Assembly (NCBI GenBank): GCA_000306725.1
Contig: CP003083.1
Location: 1 to 64,000 of the forward strand
From: Methanolobus psychrophilus R15
GTDB lineage: Archaea > Halobacteriota > Methanosarcinia > Methanosarcinales > Methanosarcinaceae
Direction of reading: 5' to 3'
DNA length: 64,000 nucleotides
Both the position numbers and the translations under genes were made by a program. The notes under the pieces were generated by a model. It was given only the letters and a program-made list of their open reading frames with translations, did no database searches and was not told the DNA's origin. Below are positions 47,856-58,101 of the stretch, piece by piece. Every line of letters starts with the position of its first letter. Within the stretch, counting starts at the first letter, position 1.

Positions 47856-48329
47856 ATGGCAAACGGCTTACAACAATATCAGGAAAAGAGCACAAATGAT
47901 GTGCTTCAGCTTGTCGTCTTTAGTCTGGGTACAGAGGAGTTCAGCGTTGATATCATGAAAGTGCAGGAAATAATCAGGCTGCCTGAGATCACTCGCATTC
48001 CCAAATCTCCCGACTACATAAAAGGCGTTATTAATCTTCGTGGAAAGATAATCGTGGTAATGGACCTTGACAAACGGTTCGGGCTCCCTTCAAAAGAGAT
48101 TACTGAAGAATCCAGGATCATAGTTGCAGATGTAGAAGGAACTATTGTTGGAATGGTTGTCGATTCTGTAAGCGAGGTCATCCGGCTGCTTGCCTCAAGC
48201 GTAGACCCAACCCCCGATATAATAACCCACAGCATTAACGCCGAATATCTTAAAGGCGTGGGCAAACTGGATGACAGGCTGTTAATCCTGCTTAACCTGG
48301 AAAACATAATCAGTGAAACTGCCGCCTAA
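47856..48329 (+). CDS. cheW: CheW-like chemotaxis coupling protein
   Basis: A 157-residue single CheW domain: LVVFSLGTEEFSVDIMKVQEIIR, ITRIPKSPDYIKGVINLRGKII and DKRFGLP, then IVVDSVSEVIRL. It joins receptors to CheA. No cheA, receptor or other chemotaxis gene is near, so it stands alone or serves a distant cluster. ACCGAGG 7 bases before the ATG is a plausible ribosome site. Confidence 0.93.
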   Translation: MANGLQQYQEKSTNDVLQLVVFSLGTEEFSVDIMKVQEIIRLPEITRIPKSPDYIKGVINLRGKIIVVMDLDKRFGLPSKEITEESRIIVADVEGTIVGMVVDSVSEVIRLLASSVDPTPDIITHSINAEYLKGVGKLDDRLLILLNLENIISETAA

Positions 48330-48514
48330 AGGCCAGCCCTGCAGAGTTTTCCATTTTAGAACCCTAAGATCATGCCTAACAGATGATACACTAGTATCAA
48401 CTAATTAACAGTGCTGAGAGCTCGTGTAAATCGAACATGTCGTACCCGGCCCTCTCAAAAACTGTGCACCGGGATTTTTTATACTCAAGCAGATTTGTTT
48501 TTAAAGGTGATATA

Positions 48515-49378
48515 ATGAGAGTTTCGAAATTGATGATCATAGCATTCCTAATACTCATAGGCGTGATGATGCCGGGTTGTATGAATACAGAAGACCCGGG
48601 TAATGAAGGCCCGGACAATATTGTTGCTGACAGCTCCTTCAAAGAGTCAGGAGACAACAGGACAGGCCTTGCAAACAATGACATCCTTTATCAGGTATCC
48701 ACTATCAACGCCCTTCTTGAGGGCTTCTATGATGGCGATACCAGTCTGGAAACCCTTAAAAGCAGAGGAGATTTTGGAATCGGAACCTTTACGGGTCTTG
48801 ACGGGGAAATGATAGTTCTGGATGGAGAGATATACCAGGTTAAAGATGACGGGATTGCATACATGACCAATGATTCTATGACAACCCCTTTTGCTGCTGT
48901 CACTTTCTTCGAAGCCGATGAGACAGGGTTCATCAGTGAACCTATGGGCAAGGAGCAGGTGGAAAAATATCTCGAAGAACTGATGCCCAACAGGAATATA
49001 ATGTACGCTGTGAAGATCACAGGGACATTCGATTATATGAAAACACGCAGTGTTCCAAAGCAGACACAACCGTATCCCCGGCTGACAGAGGTTACAAAGA
49101 ACCAGCCTACTTTCGAGCTTACTGATGTAGAAGGAACAATTGTCGGTTTCTGGCTGCCTTCCTACATGAATGGAGTCAATGTGCCCGAATACCACCTGCA
49201 TTTCATAACAGACAGCAAAGATGCCGGAGGTCACATCCTGGAGTATAATATTATCGAGGGGACCGTGGAGATCGATAATACATACGATTTCTACCTCAGT
49301 TTGCCACAAAGCTCTGATCTTATGGACATTGACATGTCAAAAGATAACAATTCTGAACTTGAAATGGCTGAAAAGTAA
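48515..49378 (+). CDS. budA: Alpha-acetolactate decarboxylase, lipoprotein form
   Basis: A 287-residue protein. A lipoprotein signal (MMPGC, lipidated Cys22) is followed by a spacer of about 30 residues and then the BudA fold: YQVSTINALLEGFYDGD, LKSRGDFGIGTFTGLDGEMIVLDGEIYQV and the zinc ligands EYHLHFITD and GGHILEYN (H-x-H and a third His). The enzyme turns acetolactate into acetoin. Export of such an enzyme in a methanogen is odd, and acetolactate is normally a cytoplasmic intermediate of valine synthesis. The start at 48515 has AAGGTGATAT upstream. A stand-alone gene. Confidence 0.88.
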   Translation: MRVSKLMIIAFLILIGVMMPGCMNTEDPGNEGPDNIVADSSFKESGDNRTGLANNDILYQVSTINALLEGFYDGDTSLETLKSRGDFGIGTFTGLDGEMIVLDGEIYQVKDDGIAYMTNDSMTTPFAAVTFFEADETGFISEPMGKEQVEKYLEELMPNRNIMYAVKITGTFDYMKTRSVPKQTQPYPRLTEVTKNQPTFELTDVEGTIVGFWLPSYMNGVNVPEYHLHFITDSKDAGGHILEYNIIEGTVEIDNTYDFYLSLPQSSDLMDIDMSKDNNSELEMAEK

Positions 49379-49389
49379 AATAGAATAAC

Positions 49390-49787
49390 TATAGTAATTA
49401 ACCAAATATTTATTACTAATTAAGTATAACGAATGGTAATTCAGTTATTGATTTCAAGGAACATTCAACGAAAGAGGATGTATGTTCATTTCTATCAGCT
49501 GTCAAAAACAATAACATGGGAAAAAGAGCTGTGATCAGTCCCGACAATTTCAGATCATACCGAGCAAAAGATACCCTAATTTGCACAGGCAAATGATATC
49601 GAATTGGTCTATTTACCTTCATATTTACCAGACTTGAACCGTAATTTTGTGAAAGATCTTGACCATATGAAAAATCTGATTGCTGAGACGTTCAATGGTT
49701 GTTCATCAAAGATCAGCTTCGCAAGAAGATGGATCGAAAAGTTAATGGAAAATAAGTTAGAAAATATAAGTTATTAACTATAATTGA
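49390..49787 (+). mobile_element. Decayed IS630-type element of a second kind
   Basis: Inside, frames in pieces read KEDVCSFLSAVKNNNMGKRA-VISPDNFRSYRAKDTL, then NDIELVYLPSYLPDLN-like sequence, then KDLDHMKNLIAETFNGCSSK and FARRWIEKLMENKLENISY-stop. This is the IS630 DDE domain with frameshifts and a deletion. Outer sequence CTATAGTAATTAAC and its mirror TTATAGTTAATAAC give IS630-like ends. It is not the same element as at 6581. Confidence 0.7.
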
Positions 49788-49851
49788 TTAATGTGTAGCA
49801 TCATATTATTGCTTATAATATCGAAACATCTATTCTTGAGGGTTGGATGAA

Positions 49852-50022
49852 ATGAAAGAAGAACAAAAGAAAATTAGTTCAAAAATTAACCCTAAAGTGC
49901 GTGAGCAGATACTTCGTATGCGAGAAGATGAATTCAAACTAGAGAACATTATTGATTCAGTTGTGGAGCTGAAATTCTATGATGCCGCTAGCAAAAAAAT
50001 AAGAAAAGGCGGAAACAGGTAA
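49852..50022 (+). CDS. Small 56-residue charged protein
   Basis: ATG 49852 after GAGGGTTGG opens MKEEQKKISSKINPKVREQI, then LRMREDEFKLENIIDSVVEL, and ends KKIRKGGNR-stop. The helical, highly charged character and short length are those of small DNA-binding or antitoxin-like archaeal proteins. It is not recognised as a known family. It lies between the IS630 relic and a MITE. Confidence 0.5.
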   Translation: MKEEQKKISSKINPKVREQILRMREDEFKLENIIDSVVELKFYDAASKKIRKGGNR

Positions 50023-50124
50023 AATCAGAACTTTATTCATTCTCCACCTTCGGCAACATTTTTGCCACCAATAGCGATTCCACCATCATTGACTTTCAGA
50101 ATAAAGAAACAACTATTGAAAATC

Positions 50125-50255
50125 GGCTCTGTAGAAAACCTATTGAAATCACAATCGATAGCCAAAGTTCTGCAAAAATAATCACCATTCAAGGCGACAT
50201 AGTGAACTTTTATAAAGTTGCACAATTGCTTGAGTATCGAGGATTTCTACAGAGA
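50125..50255 (+). mobile_element. MITE-like element B, 131 bp
   Basis: Left end GGCTCTGTAGAAAACCTA and right end GGATTTCTACAGAG-A mirror element A at 29172. The last base pair of the right terminus is changed (GAC for GCC). Its centre shares only short words with element A. Confidence 0.7.
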
Positions 50256-50273
50256 CAAAATAAGAAATCATCT

Positions 50274-52409
50274 TTATGCCCCGACCTGTTCTTTTGGCAA
50301 CAGCACATGAACAGTAGTCCCAATTCCCTTTTCACTCTCAAGCCATATCCTGCCATGATGCGCTTCAACTATGAGTTTGGATACATAAAGCCCAAGTCCG
50401 TTCCCCCCATACTTACGGGTGGAAGAGCCGTCCACTTGATAAAAGCTGGTGAAAATATCCTTAACATTTTCCGGTGGTATCCCTATACCGGTATCCTGTA
50501 CTTCGATATGCACATCGTTGCCCTCTTCATAGGCAGACAAATTGACCTGGCCACCTTTGAGAATAAATTTCACTGCGTTGTCCATGAGCTTATTCATTAA
50601 CTGGATCAGGAAATTAACATCCCCCTCAATGAAAGGATGCAGCAGAGTAACATTCTTTGAAACCGTGACACCTTTTTGCCGGGCCTGGTCAGAATAGCTT
50701 TCAATTGCACGGTCTATAATAATCTCAAGCAGTGTAGTATCAATTGTATACTGTGCAGTCCCTGCAAGCACATTCCCCATATAGAGAAGAGAATCGATCA
50801 AAGATCCGAGACGCTCGGAATTGCGCACAATAGCATCGACACTTTTTCTTTGGTTTTCGTTCAACTCTCCAAACACTTCTTCATCAAGAAGGCTGCTATA
50901 TCCATATATGCTGTGAAGGGGGGTTTTGAGCTCATGACTGAGATTTGCAAGGAACTCACTTTTCATCCTGTCAAGAACTTTAAGCTCATCGTATGCCTTC
51001 TCAAGTTGCATGGAATGGATGCTCAGGATTTCTTCGTTCTGCCTGCGTTCAATAGCACTGCCAACGAGATTGGACATTATTCCCAGGACCTTTATATCTT
51101 CCTCGCTCCATGATCCTGTGTTCACTACATTATCCATCCCCACAAAGCCTGACATCGTCCCGCTCACATAAAGGGGTAATACTATCAACGAGCTTATATC
51201 CTGCATCTCAAGTATCTCTTTTTCATTATAAGCTTTGGGAGGCATGGAAGAAACATCGGTCACATGGATTATTTCTCCCTTATAGAGTTTATCCATCCAC
51301 CACGGGAACATGCTTACCGGCAGATCCCTCAGATTCTCTTTCTGCGGCTCTACACCTTCACTGCACCATTCATGAGTATTATCCATCACTTCATCTTTTA
51401 TCATAAAAAGATATACGCGGCTTGCACCGCAAAGGGTGCCTATATTCCCGAGACATTCCTCAATGGCAACGTCAATATCTGCCGGAGCCACCAGGACAGA
51501 TGACACATAAGAGATACTCATTTCCAGATTTAATTTCCGTCTGATAAGTTCGTTGGAAGCTTTCAGTTTTTGTGAGTATGCCTGCAACTCCTTTTCAGAC
51601 CTCTTCCTTTCAGAAATATCATGCAGGATGACCAGATCTGCAGGAGTGCCTTCATATTCGATGCTTGATGAAAGAACTTTCATCGGGATGGTGTTCCCGG
51701 TTTTTGATATAATGTCCAATTCATGATTCTGCTGGAACCCTATATCGCCTTCAATTTCCACATACATGTGATATGCATCGTTTTTTGATCCCGCAGAAAC
51801 AAAACCCATGAAATTTCTGCCGATCACTTCCTTTTTATCGTAACCAAGTATGTCAGCAAGTTTTGTATTCATGTATTTGATAACAAAATCCTGGATTATA
51901 ACGATCCCATCATTTCCATTTTCAAGGATCCTCACGTACTTCCTATCGTGGTCCTCAGGATTTGGCCTTAACTGCCCATCCTGTAAAGCATGATCGATGC
52001 AGCATATTATGTTGAAATGATCTTTTCCTTTTATTTCTGCGGGTATAATCTTCCATCTGGTCGGTATTCTTTTACCATTCCCTGTAATACATGTTTGCTC
52101 AAATCCTGCTGCTCTGCAGTCATAATTAAACAGTTCCGCACAGCTGATATTGGACCCAGCCTGCAGGTCTTTGAAAAACGGTGCTTCACATATGTTCTTT
52201 CCGAGAAGGTCTTCAGAGCCATAGTCAAGTATCTCGAGAACTGCCGGGTTGCAATAATCCATTTTCCGGTCCGCATCCAGAACTATGATACCCATTGGCA
52301 ACTGTTCTGCAACAGCAAAAAAACTCTCCCTGACAAGTGATCCTGAAGAAGGATCTGCAAAGAAAGAATGATCGGCTGTTTTTTCAGGGTTCTTGCAATA
52401 CATTTTCAC
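50274..52409 (-). CDS. PAS-PAS-GAF sensor histidine kinase
   Basis: A 711-residue soluble kinase. PAS domains cover about 30-145 and 155-275, GAF about 295-450, HisKA follows with His492 (SHELKTPLHSIYGY), and HATPase_c covers about 590-705 (DTGIGIPPENV, YGGNGLGLYVSKL). No membrane segments and no receiver. It would sense an intracellular signal. A dead relative of its ATPase domain is at 8948-9243. No response regulator adjoins it. Confidence 0.92.
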   Translation of the reverse strand: MKMYCKNPEKTADHSFFADPSSGSLVRESFFAVAEQLPMGIIVLDADRKMDYCNPAVLEILDYGSEDLLGKNICEAPFFKDLQAGSNISCAELFNYDCRAAGFEQTCITGNGKRIPTRWKIIPAEIKGKDHFNIICCIDHALQDGQLRPNPEDHDRKYVRILENGNDGIVIIQDFVIKYMNTKLADILGYDKKEVIGRNFMGFVSAGSKNDAYHMYVEIEGDIGFQQNHELDIISKTGNTIPMKVLSSSIEYEGTPADLVILHDISERKRSEKELQAYSQKLKASNELIRRKLNLEMSISYVSSVLVAPADIDVAIEECLGNIGTLCGASRVYLFMIKDEVMDNTHEWCSEGVEPQKENLRDLPVSMFPWWMDKLYKGEIIHVTDVSSMPPKAYNEKEILEMQDISSLIVLPLYVSGTMSGFVGMDNVVNTGSWSEEDIKVLGIMSNLVGSAIERRQNEEILSIHSMQLEKAYDELKVLDRMKSEFLANLSHELKTPLHSIYGYSSLLDEEVFGELNENQRKSVDAIVRNSERLGSLIDSLLYMGNVLAGTAQYTIDTTLLEIIIDRAIESYSDQARQKGVTVSKNVTLLHPFIEGDVNFLIQLMNKLMDNAVKFILKGGQVNLSAYEEGNDVHIEVQDTGIGIPPENVKDIFTSFYQVDGSSTRKYGGNGLGLYVSKLIVEAHHGRIWLESEKGIGTTVHVLLPKEQVGA

Positions 52410-52637
52410 CTAAATGGATTTTACATTTTTTATGCCTGGTTGCAGACAAACAGCATGAAATACTGGCAATTATCTTCTAAATTCCCGTAATGCCTTTCAT
52501 AAGTAAGTGGTATAATATAATATTTAATTATATATAATTTTAACATTTGAATTATGATTTGTATTATATAAGCTTTTTCACAGAAGTCCGAAGGAAGTCC
52601 GAAAAAAGCATCAAAATCAAAAGTAAATGAATAGAAC

Positions 52638-54071
52638 TCAGATCAAAATAAGATACATAGCACCTGAGATCAGAGCGCCTGCAAAGGTTGCAACGAAGTT
52701 GACACCACTATTGGAGAGCATTCCTTTATGCTGAAGAGTTGCACCAAGAATACTATCCACATTGGTCCCAAGGAACCCTCCGGCTGTTGTGATAAATATT
52801 ACCATGAACCAGCTCTCCATCGGAAGTACACCAAAGATGATGGCCAATATGCCGATGATAGCTGAACCCAGGATGGCCGCACCCTCACCAAGCACAGTCA
52901 CAGCGCCATCAACTCCGGCACATGTCGGTTTTAGAGTAGTGATCATTATTGGCTGGGAGCGGGCAGTCGTACCTATCTCACTGGCAAGAGTATCACCGGT
53001 GGCTGTTGCAACTGTTCCCAGATATGCAAAGATGAGAAACTCAGAATACTGCGGATATATCCCGTAAAGGACAGCGAGCACAAGGGCTGCCATGCTATTG
53101 CTGAAAACATTCTCATAGCTGCGTACACCATCCTTTGACTGTGCGATACCGATGGATTCCTTGTACTTGTACTTGTATTTGGTGAACCCGCCGCCAAGGA
53201 TAAAGAAAGTCAGGAGCAGGATGAACCAGGATATATCACTGAATACTATGATAAGCACGCCAAGCAATGAAGCACTGAAAAGTGCTGAAAGATCTGCTAT
53301 CTTTGCCCTGTAGGCCAGATATCCCAGCACAAGCGAGAACATAAGTGCCATGAACATCTCGTAGAGTGGTACCGAATACCCGAAAGAATGGAACAGCCAC
53401 ATCGTCATTCCCGCACCCAGGGGGACCGAAATGTTATCATCCACCTTCGAAGGGATAGATTCAAAAAGAGCACCAGTGATCGAACCAATGACCGCCAGGA
53501 AGAATACCAGATTCCTGCTGACATTCAGTTCCTCCCAGCCGGCGATCCAGGTTCCTGCAAGATACGCAAAGATTATACCTACTCCAAGCATGACAATACT
53601 GGATGGCAGAAAATGTTTTTCGCGTTTATCCCTGTTACGGGCGATAGTTCCATTAAGATGTCGTTTCTTGCGATGTCGGATGAATGAAGCCGCACTGCTG
53701 CCAAAAGTTGCTATCGCAATGGCACCTCCTATGACGTACAGGGGAAAATCAAGCGGGGTGAACTCCAGCAGCTGACTTATCAGGAGCATGATAAAGACAG
53801 ACAGAGCCAGGTTCCTTGCACTCCTTATCCCATCGTTCATGTCAATAAGCATTTTCCTTGAGCCCGGCTCAGGCTTGCGGTATAGTAACTTTGCAATGAC
53901 CGGATAGTCGGGGAAATATGCAAGGGACAAAAGTATCAGGAAATTAAACACTAAGAGCGTCAGGACATCAAAAAATGGGAAAGCAAATACCAGCATACCA
54001 AAAACAGCGCGGAGTATCTGGCGTCGGTATTCATGTTCCATCTTCTCCAGGCGTTCAAGAATGGTATGCAT
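52638..54071 (-). CDS. DUF92 membrane protein with an extra N-terminal membrane domain
   Basis: A 477-residue protein with about twelve membrane segments. The C-terminal half (about 225-477) is DUF92 (YKESIGIAQSKDGVRSYENVFSNSM, TGDTLASEIG, GVDGAVTVLGE, GTNVDSILGA). Plant VTE6, a phytyl-phosphate kinase, belongs to this family. The N-terminal half (about 15-200) also has multiple segments and could be the phytol/dolichol-kinase-like partner. So it may phosphorylate isoprenoid alcohols, for archaeal lipid recycling; that is inference. The ATG at 54071 (MHTILERLEKMEHEY) is preferred to 54152. Confidence 0.82.
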   Translation of the reverse strand: MHTILERLEKMEHEYRRQILRAVFGMLVFAFPFFDVLTLLVFNFLILLSLAYFPDYPVIAKLLYRKPEPGSRKMLIDMNDGIRSARNLALSVFIMLLISQLLEFTPLDFPLYVIGGAIAIATFGSSAASFIRHRKKRHLNGTIARNRDKREKHFLPSSIVMLGVGIIFAYLAGTWIAGWEELNVSRNLVFFLAVIGSITGALFESIPSKVDDNISVPLGAGMTMWLFHSFGYSVPLYEMFMALMFSLVLGYLAYRAKIADLSALFSASLLGVLIIVFSDISWFILLLTFFILGGGFTKYKYKYKESIGIAQSKDGVRSYENVFSNSMAALVLAVLYGIYPQYSEFLIFAYLGTVATATGDTLASEIGTTARSQPIMITTLKPTCAGVDGAVTVLGEGAAILGSAIIGILAIIFGVLPMESWFMVIFITTAGGFLGTNVDSILGATLQHKGMLSNSGVNFVATFAGALISGAMYLILI

Positions 54072-54152
54072 AGGAATCGTTCCGGTTCTAGTATGGATAC
54101 GGATAGTTAACCAAGATATAAAGCATTGATGATTATTTATGTATGTTAGCAT

Positions 54153-54416
54153 AGGGACATTATTTTATTTGTATATATATTTTAATAATTAAAAAACATT
54201 GGTTCCTTATAAAATCACCACAGATTACTCGCCAATGTCAAATGAATATATTAAAATAAGAGAAGAACTTAAGAAAACCGTTATCAAATGATAGTGCATC
54301 TACAGGAATTCACCTTAAGCCCGCCACCAGGAAACAGGAAGTGATCTTAAGTGAGACAACTGTATACACTGATGCGATCAAGTTCTCAGTTCTCAATTTC
54401 TCTGAAGTGATGATAT
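54153..54416. other. Divergent promoter region of DUF92 and the acyl-CoA ligase operon
   Basis: AT-rich. A 17-codon frame at 54235 is too short to credit. No clear operator is seen. Confidence 0.35.
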
Positions 54417-54971
54417 ATGCAGGAAAAAATAAAGGAAATTGCGTCCCGTGTCAGGGAACTCCGTGAGATTTGCGGCATTTCGGCAGATGAGATGGCTGCA
54501 TGTCTTGGTATATCTGCTGTCGTTTACAGAAAATACGAAAATGCTGAGGAGGATTTCCCGGCAAGCATTCTTTTTGAGATCGCTCAGCACCTCAATGTGG
54601 ATATGACCATACTGCTTACCGGAGAAGACCCGAAAATGCATGTATTCACAGTCACCCGAAAAGACAAAGGTGTGAGTGTCCAGAGGCGCAAGGATTACAA
54701 ATACCAGAGCATAGCTGCAAACTTCGTGCACAAGAAAGCAGAACCTTTAGTGGTAAAGGTCGACCCAAAGCCTGAAGGGACAAGACCATCGATGAACTCA
54801 CACCCTGGCCAGGAATTCGATTACGTGCTTGAAGGAACCTTAAAAGTGATCATCCATAACAATGAGATAATCCTTGAAGAAGGTGACTCTATTTTCTTTG
54901 ATTCCAACTATGCCCACGGGATGCAGGCTGTGGGAGGAAAGCCCGCAAAGTTCCTTGCAGTCATTCTATAA
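54417..54971 (+). CDS. XRE-family HTH - cupin transcriptional regulator
   Basis: A 184-residue regulator. The XRE helix-turn-helix (about 8-62, VRELREICGISADEMAACLGIS) is followed by a cupin-2 barrel (about 108-182: HPGQEFDYVLEGTLKVIIHNN, LEEGDSIFFDSNYAHGMQA). The cupin binds a small molecule, and its linker includes RPSMNSHPGQEF. It opens the acyl-CoA ligase operon (12-bp gap), and the pair XRE-cupin plus acyl-CoA ligase recurs in archaea and bacteria, so it likely responds to the acid or acyl-CoA used. Confidence 0.9.
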   Translation: MQEKIKEIASRVRELREICGISADEMAACLGISAVVYRKYENAEEDFPASILFEIAQHLNVDMTILLTGEDPKMHVFTVTRKDKGVSVQRRKDYKYQSIAANFVHKKAEPLVVKVDPKPEGTRPSMNSHPGQEFDYVLEGTLKVIIHNNEIILEEGDSIFFDSNYAHGMQAVGGKPAKFLAVIL

Positions 54972-54983
54972 AGCGGAGGTATC

Positions 54984-56654
54984 ATGTCTTCACTACTGGA
55001 AAAATACGTCTCGCGCAGCGAATTCGATTCATACGAGGATTTCAAGGAGAACTTCAGCATCAAAATTCCTGATAACTTCAATTTCGCATACGATGTGGTC
55101 GATGTTTACGCAAGGGAACAGCCAGATAAAAAAGCCCTTATCTGGTGCGATGACAATGGAGAAGAAAAAGGATTCTCTTTCGCGGACCTCGCCAACTACA
55201 GCAATAAAACAGCCAATATTCTCAAACGATATGGCATCAGAAAAGGCGACAGTGTAATGCTCATGCTCAAAAGCAGGTATGAGTTCTGGTTCTTCCTGCT
55301 GGCTCTGCACAGGATCGGTGCCATAGCTGTTCCTGCGACCCATATGCTAACTAAGAAGGATATTGTTTACAGGGTGGAGCGCGCCGGGATCAAAATGATA
55401 GTGGCTGCTCCGGACAAAGGGATACTGGATTGTGTGGACGATGCCTGCAATGAGATCAGCAATATCCTCAAAACCAGGATTGCAATTGGCCTGCAAAGAG
55501 ATGACTGGACCTCATTTGAGAAGGAACTGGAAACGGCCTCTGCTGACTTTACACGCCCGACTGGTGAAGAGGCTACTATTAATGAGGACATATTGCTGAA
55601 CTATTTCTCCTCAGGAACTACAGGCTTCCCCAAGATGGTGCAGCATAATTTCACATATCCTCTTGCACATATAATAACTGCCAGATACTGGCAGAATGTG
55701 ACAGACGGCGGCCTGCACTACACTGTAGCAGATTCAGGATGGGCAAAGTGCGTATGGGGTAAGATATATGGTCAGTGGATAGCAGGAAGTGCGGTCTTTG
55801 TATACGATTATGACAGGTTCACTGCCGAGAGGATGCTGGAGAACACAGTAAAGTATGGTGTGACGACATTCTGTGCACCGCCTACCATCTACCGCTTCCT
55901 TATCAGGGAGGACCTTAGCAAATATGATCTGGGCTGCCTGGATTACTGCGTGACTGCAGGAGAGCCGCTAAATCCCGAGGTTTACCAGAAGTTCCTGGAA
56001 ATAACGGGCCTTAAACTCATGGAAGGGTTCGGACAGACAGAGACCATCGTCACCCTCGCAACTTATCCCTGGGTCGAGCCAAAACCCGGTTCCATGGGTA
56101 AGCCATCCCCTGAGTACTCCATTGAACTGCTTAACGCCGAAGGCAAACCGTGTGAGGTTGGTGAGGAAGGAGAAATCGTGATCGACACCAGTTTTGGGAA
56201 GCCTCCTGGAATATTCATCGGTTACGGAGCTGACCCTGAGAAGACAAAGGATGTCTGGCACGACGGTTATTACCACACAGGGGACATGGCATGGAAGGAT
56301 GAGGACGGCTATTTCTGGTTCGTGGGAAGGGCTGACGACATCATCAAGACCTCAGGGTACAGGGTAGGACCTTTTGAAGTTGAGAGTGCCCTTATTGAGC
56401 ACCCTGCAGTACTCGAATGTGCTATTACAGGCGTCCCTGACCCGGTAAGAGGACAGGTCATCAAGGCAACCATTGTGCTCACGAGGGACTATACGACAAG
56501 CGAGGAACTGAAAAAAGAACTCCAGGACCATGTTAAGAGAGTCACTGCTCCGTACAAGTACCCCCGTGTGGTCGAGTTTGTGAAAGAACTGCCAAAGACT
56601 ATAAGCGGCAAGATCAGACGTGTGGAGATACGCGACCACGACAAACAAAAGTAA
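54984..56654 (+). CDS. AMP-forming acyl-CoA ligase (medium- or branched-chain)
   Basis: A 556-residue adenylate-forming ligase: ATP motif [13 protein letters not shown] (P-loop-like), [41 protein letters not shown] (the hinge-region motif) and, near the end, [10 protein letters not shown] with the catalytic Lys. It joins a carboxylic acid to CoA with ATP. Close to the 2-methylbutyrate-preferring MacsMa type of Methanosarcina, as I recall; a shared cluster with a 2-oxoacid ferredoxin oxidoreductase supports acyl-CoA supply to (or from) that enzyme. GGAGGT precedes the ATG. Confidence 0.9.
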   Translation: MSSLLEKYVSRSEFDSYEDFKENFSIKIPDNFNFAYDVVDVYAREQPDKKALIWCDDNGEEKGFSFADLANYSNKTANILKRYGIRKGDSVMLMLKSRYEFWFFLLALHRIGAIAVPATHMLTKKDIVYRVERAGIKMIVAAPDKGILDCVDDACNEISNILKTRIAIGLQRDDWTSFEKELETASADFTRPTGEEATINEDILLNYFSSGTTGFPKMVQHNFTYPLAHIITARYWQNVTDGGLHYTVADSGWAKCVWGKIYGQWIAGSAVFVYDYDRFTAERMLENTVKYGVTTFCAPPTIYRFLIREDLSKYDLGCLDYCVTAGEPLNPEVYQKFLEITGLKLMEGFGQTETIVTLATYPWVEPKPGSMGKPSPEYSIELLNAEGKPCEVGEEGEIVIDTSFGKPPGIFIGYGADPEKTKDVWHDGYYHTGDMAWKDEDGYFWFVGRADDIIKTSGYRVGPFEVESALIEHPAVLECAITGVPDPVRGQVIKATIVLTRDYTTSEELKKELQDHVKRVTAPYKYPRVVEFVKELPKTISGKIRRVEIRDHDKQK

Positions 56655-56774
56655 TAACATCTCTGCTACCGCATTTGAACTATCCGGACAGGAAATTACA
56701 CATGCGTGCATAAGATTTATGTACTTCCAGTCCGGGTGAATATCATTTTTACATCCAAATGAGGTTATATCATC

Positions 56775-57020
56775 ATGTCAGATAATCAGGCAAAGAGAGA
56801 GCCTTATCCGGTACTTAACATTCTGGAATGCAAAGCATGCGGGCGCTGCATCGTGGCCTGTCCTAAAGGTGTTCTGCGAATGAGTGAAGGTCTTAATGAA
56901 AGAGGCTACCATTACGCAGAGTACACGGGAGAGGGATGCACAGGCTGTGCAAACTGCTATTACACGTGCCCTGAACCACTTGCAATAGAAATCCACATCC
57001 CTCTTAAGAGCAGTGAGTGA
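56775..57020 (+). CDS. korD: 2-oxoacid:ferredoxin oxidoreductase, delta (4Fe-4S) subunit
   Basis: An 81-residue dicluster ferredoxin with C-x2-C-x2-C-x3-C at Cys19/22/25/29 and C-x2-C-x2-C-x3-C at Cys55/58/61/65. It passes electrons between the TPP centre and ferredoxin. It lies 120 bp after the ligase and 16 bp before korA. It could equally be labelled vorD or iorD-like; the substrate is not settled. Confidence 0.85.
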   Translation: MSDNQAKREPYPVLNILECKACGRCIVACPKGVLRMSEGLNERGYHYAEYTGEGCTGCANCYYTCPEPLAIEIHIPLKSSE

Positions 57021-57036
57021 ACAGAGGTGCTTCAAA

Positions 57037-58101
57037 ATGGCAACACAATTAGTAAAAGGCAACACAGCAGCTGTTATCGGTGCGCTGTACGCGGGCTGTG
57101 ACTGTTATTTCGGTTATCCGATCACCCCTGCAAGCGAGATACTGCAGGAGGCGTCAAAGTATTTCCCCCAGGTGGGAAGAAAGTTCGTACAGGCCGAATC
57201 AGAGGAAGCAGCCATCAATATGGTCTACGGTGCGGCATCTGCAGGCCACAGGGTGATGACAGCATCTTCAGGCCCGGGGCTGAGCCTGAAACAGGAAGGC
57301 ATTTCATATCTTGCGGGTTCCGAACTGCCATGCGTGATTATCGACATCATGAGAGCAGGGCCCGGACTTGGCAACATTGGCCCTGAACAGAGCGATTACA
57401 GCCAGGTGGTCAAGGGTGGAGGACACGGCAACTACAAGAACATAGTACTTGCTCCCAACTCCGTGCAGGAGATGTGCGATATGGTCATCACGGGATTTGA
57501 CCTGGCATTCAAGTACAGGAATCCAGTGTGCATCCTTGCTGACGGCGTGCTGGGACAGATGGTCGAATCCATCCAGTTCCCGGAAAAGGCTGTGCAGCCT
57601 GTAATAGATACTACATGGGCTGTCAGCGGGACCGCCGCCACAAGGGAGAATCTGGTGACTTCCATCTTTCTGGACTTTGACTTGCTTGAGCAATTCAACT
57701 ATAAGCTGCAGGAAAAATACGCCACTATAAAAGAACATGAGGTTGACTACGAAGATTACATGACCTCGGACGCTTCTATAATCCTCGTATCCTATGGCAT
57801 CAGCAGCCGTATATGCAGGTCTGCTGTTGACCAGGCAAGGAAAGAAGGTATAAAGGTAGGCCTGTTCAGACCAAGGACCCTGTCCCCCTTCCCGGAGAAG
57901 GAACTCAGGGCCATAGCAGACTCAAGAGAATGCACTTTTGTCTCGGTGGAGATGAGTAACGGGCAGATGCAGGAAGATGTCAGGCTTGCCATTGGATGCA
58001 CAAGACCTGTGGAACTTGTAAATCGCATGGGTGGGAACCTGATAACCCTTGACCAGGTTATGGACAGGCTCCGGGAAATATCCGCAAGGGAGGAATACTA
58101 A
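57037..58101 (+). CDS. korA: 2-oxoacid:ferredoxin oxidoreductase, alpha subunit
   Basis: A 354-residue alpha subunit: [29 protein letters not shown], then [39 protein letters not shown] and domain [19 protein letters not shown]. The start at 57037 (MATQLVKGN) has GAGGTG upstream; GTG 57013 would overlap korD. Pyruvate-type enzymes have a longer chain; this size fits 2-oxoglutarate or branched-chain keto-acid enzymes. Confidence 0.9.
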   Translation: MATQLVKGNTAAVIGALYAGCDCYFGYPITPASEILQEASKYFPQVGRKFVQAESEEAAINMVYGAASAGHRVMTASSGPGLSLKQEGISYLAGSELPCVIIDIMRAGPGLGNIGPEQSDYSQVVKGGGHGNYKNIVLAPNSVQEMCDMVITGFDLAFKYRNPVCILADGVLGQMVESIQFPEKAVQPVIDTTWAVSGTAATRENLVTSIFLDFDLLEQFNYKLQEKYATIKEHEVDYEDYMTSDASIILVSYGISSRICRSAVDQARKEGIKVGLFRPRTLSPFPEKELRAIADSRECTFVSVEMSNGQMQEDVRLAIGCTRPVELVNRMGGNLITLDQVMDRLREISAREEY

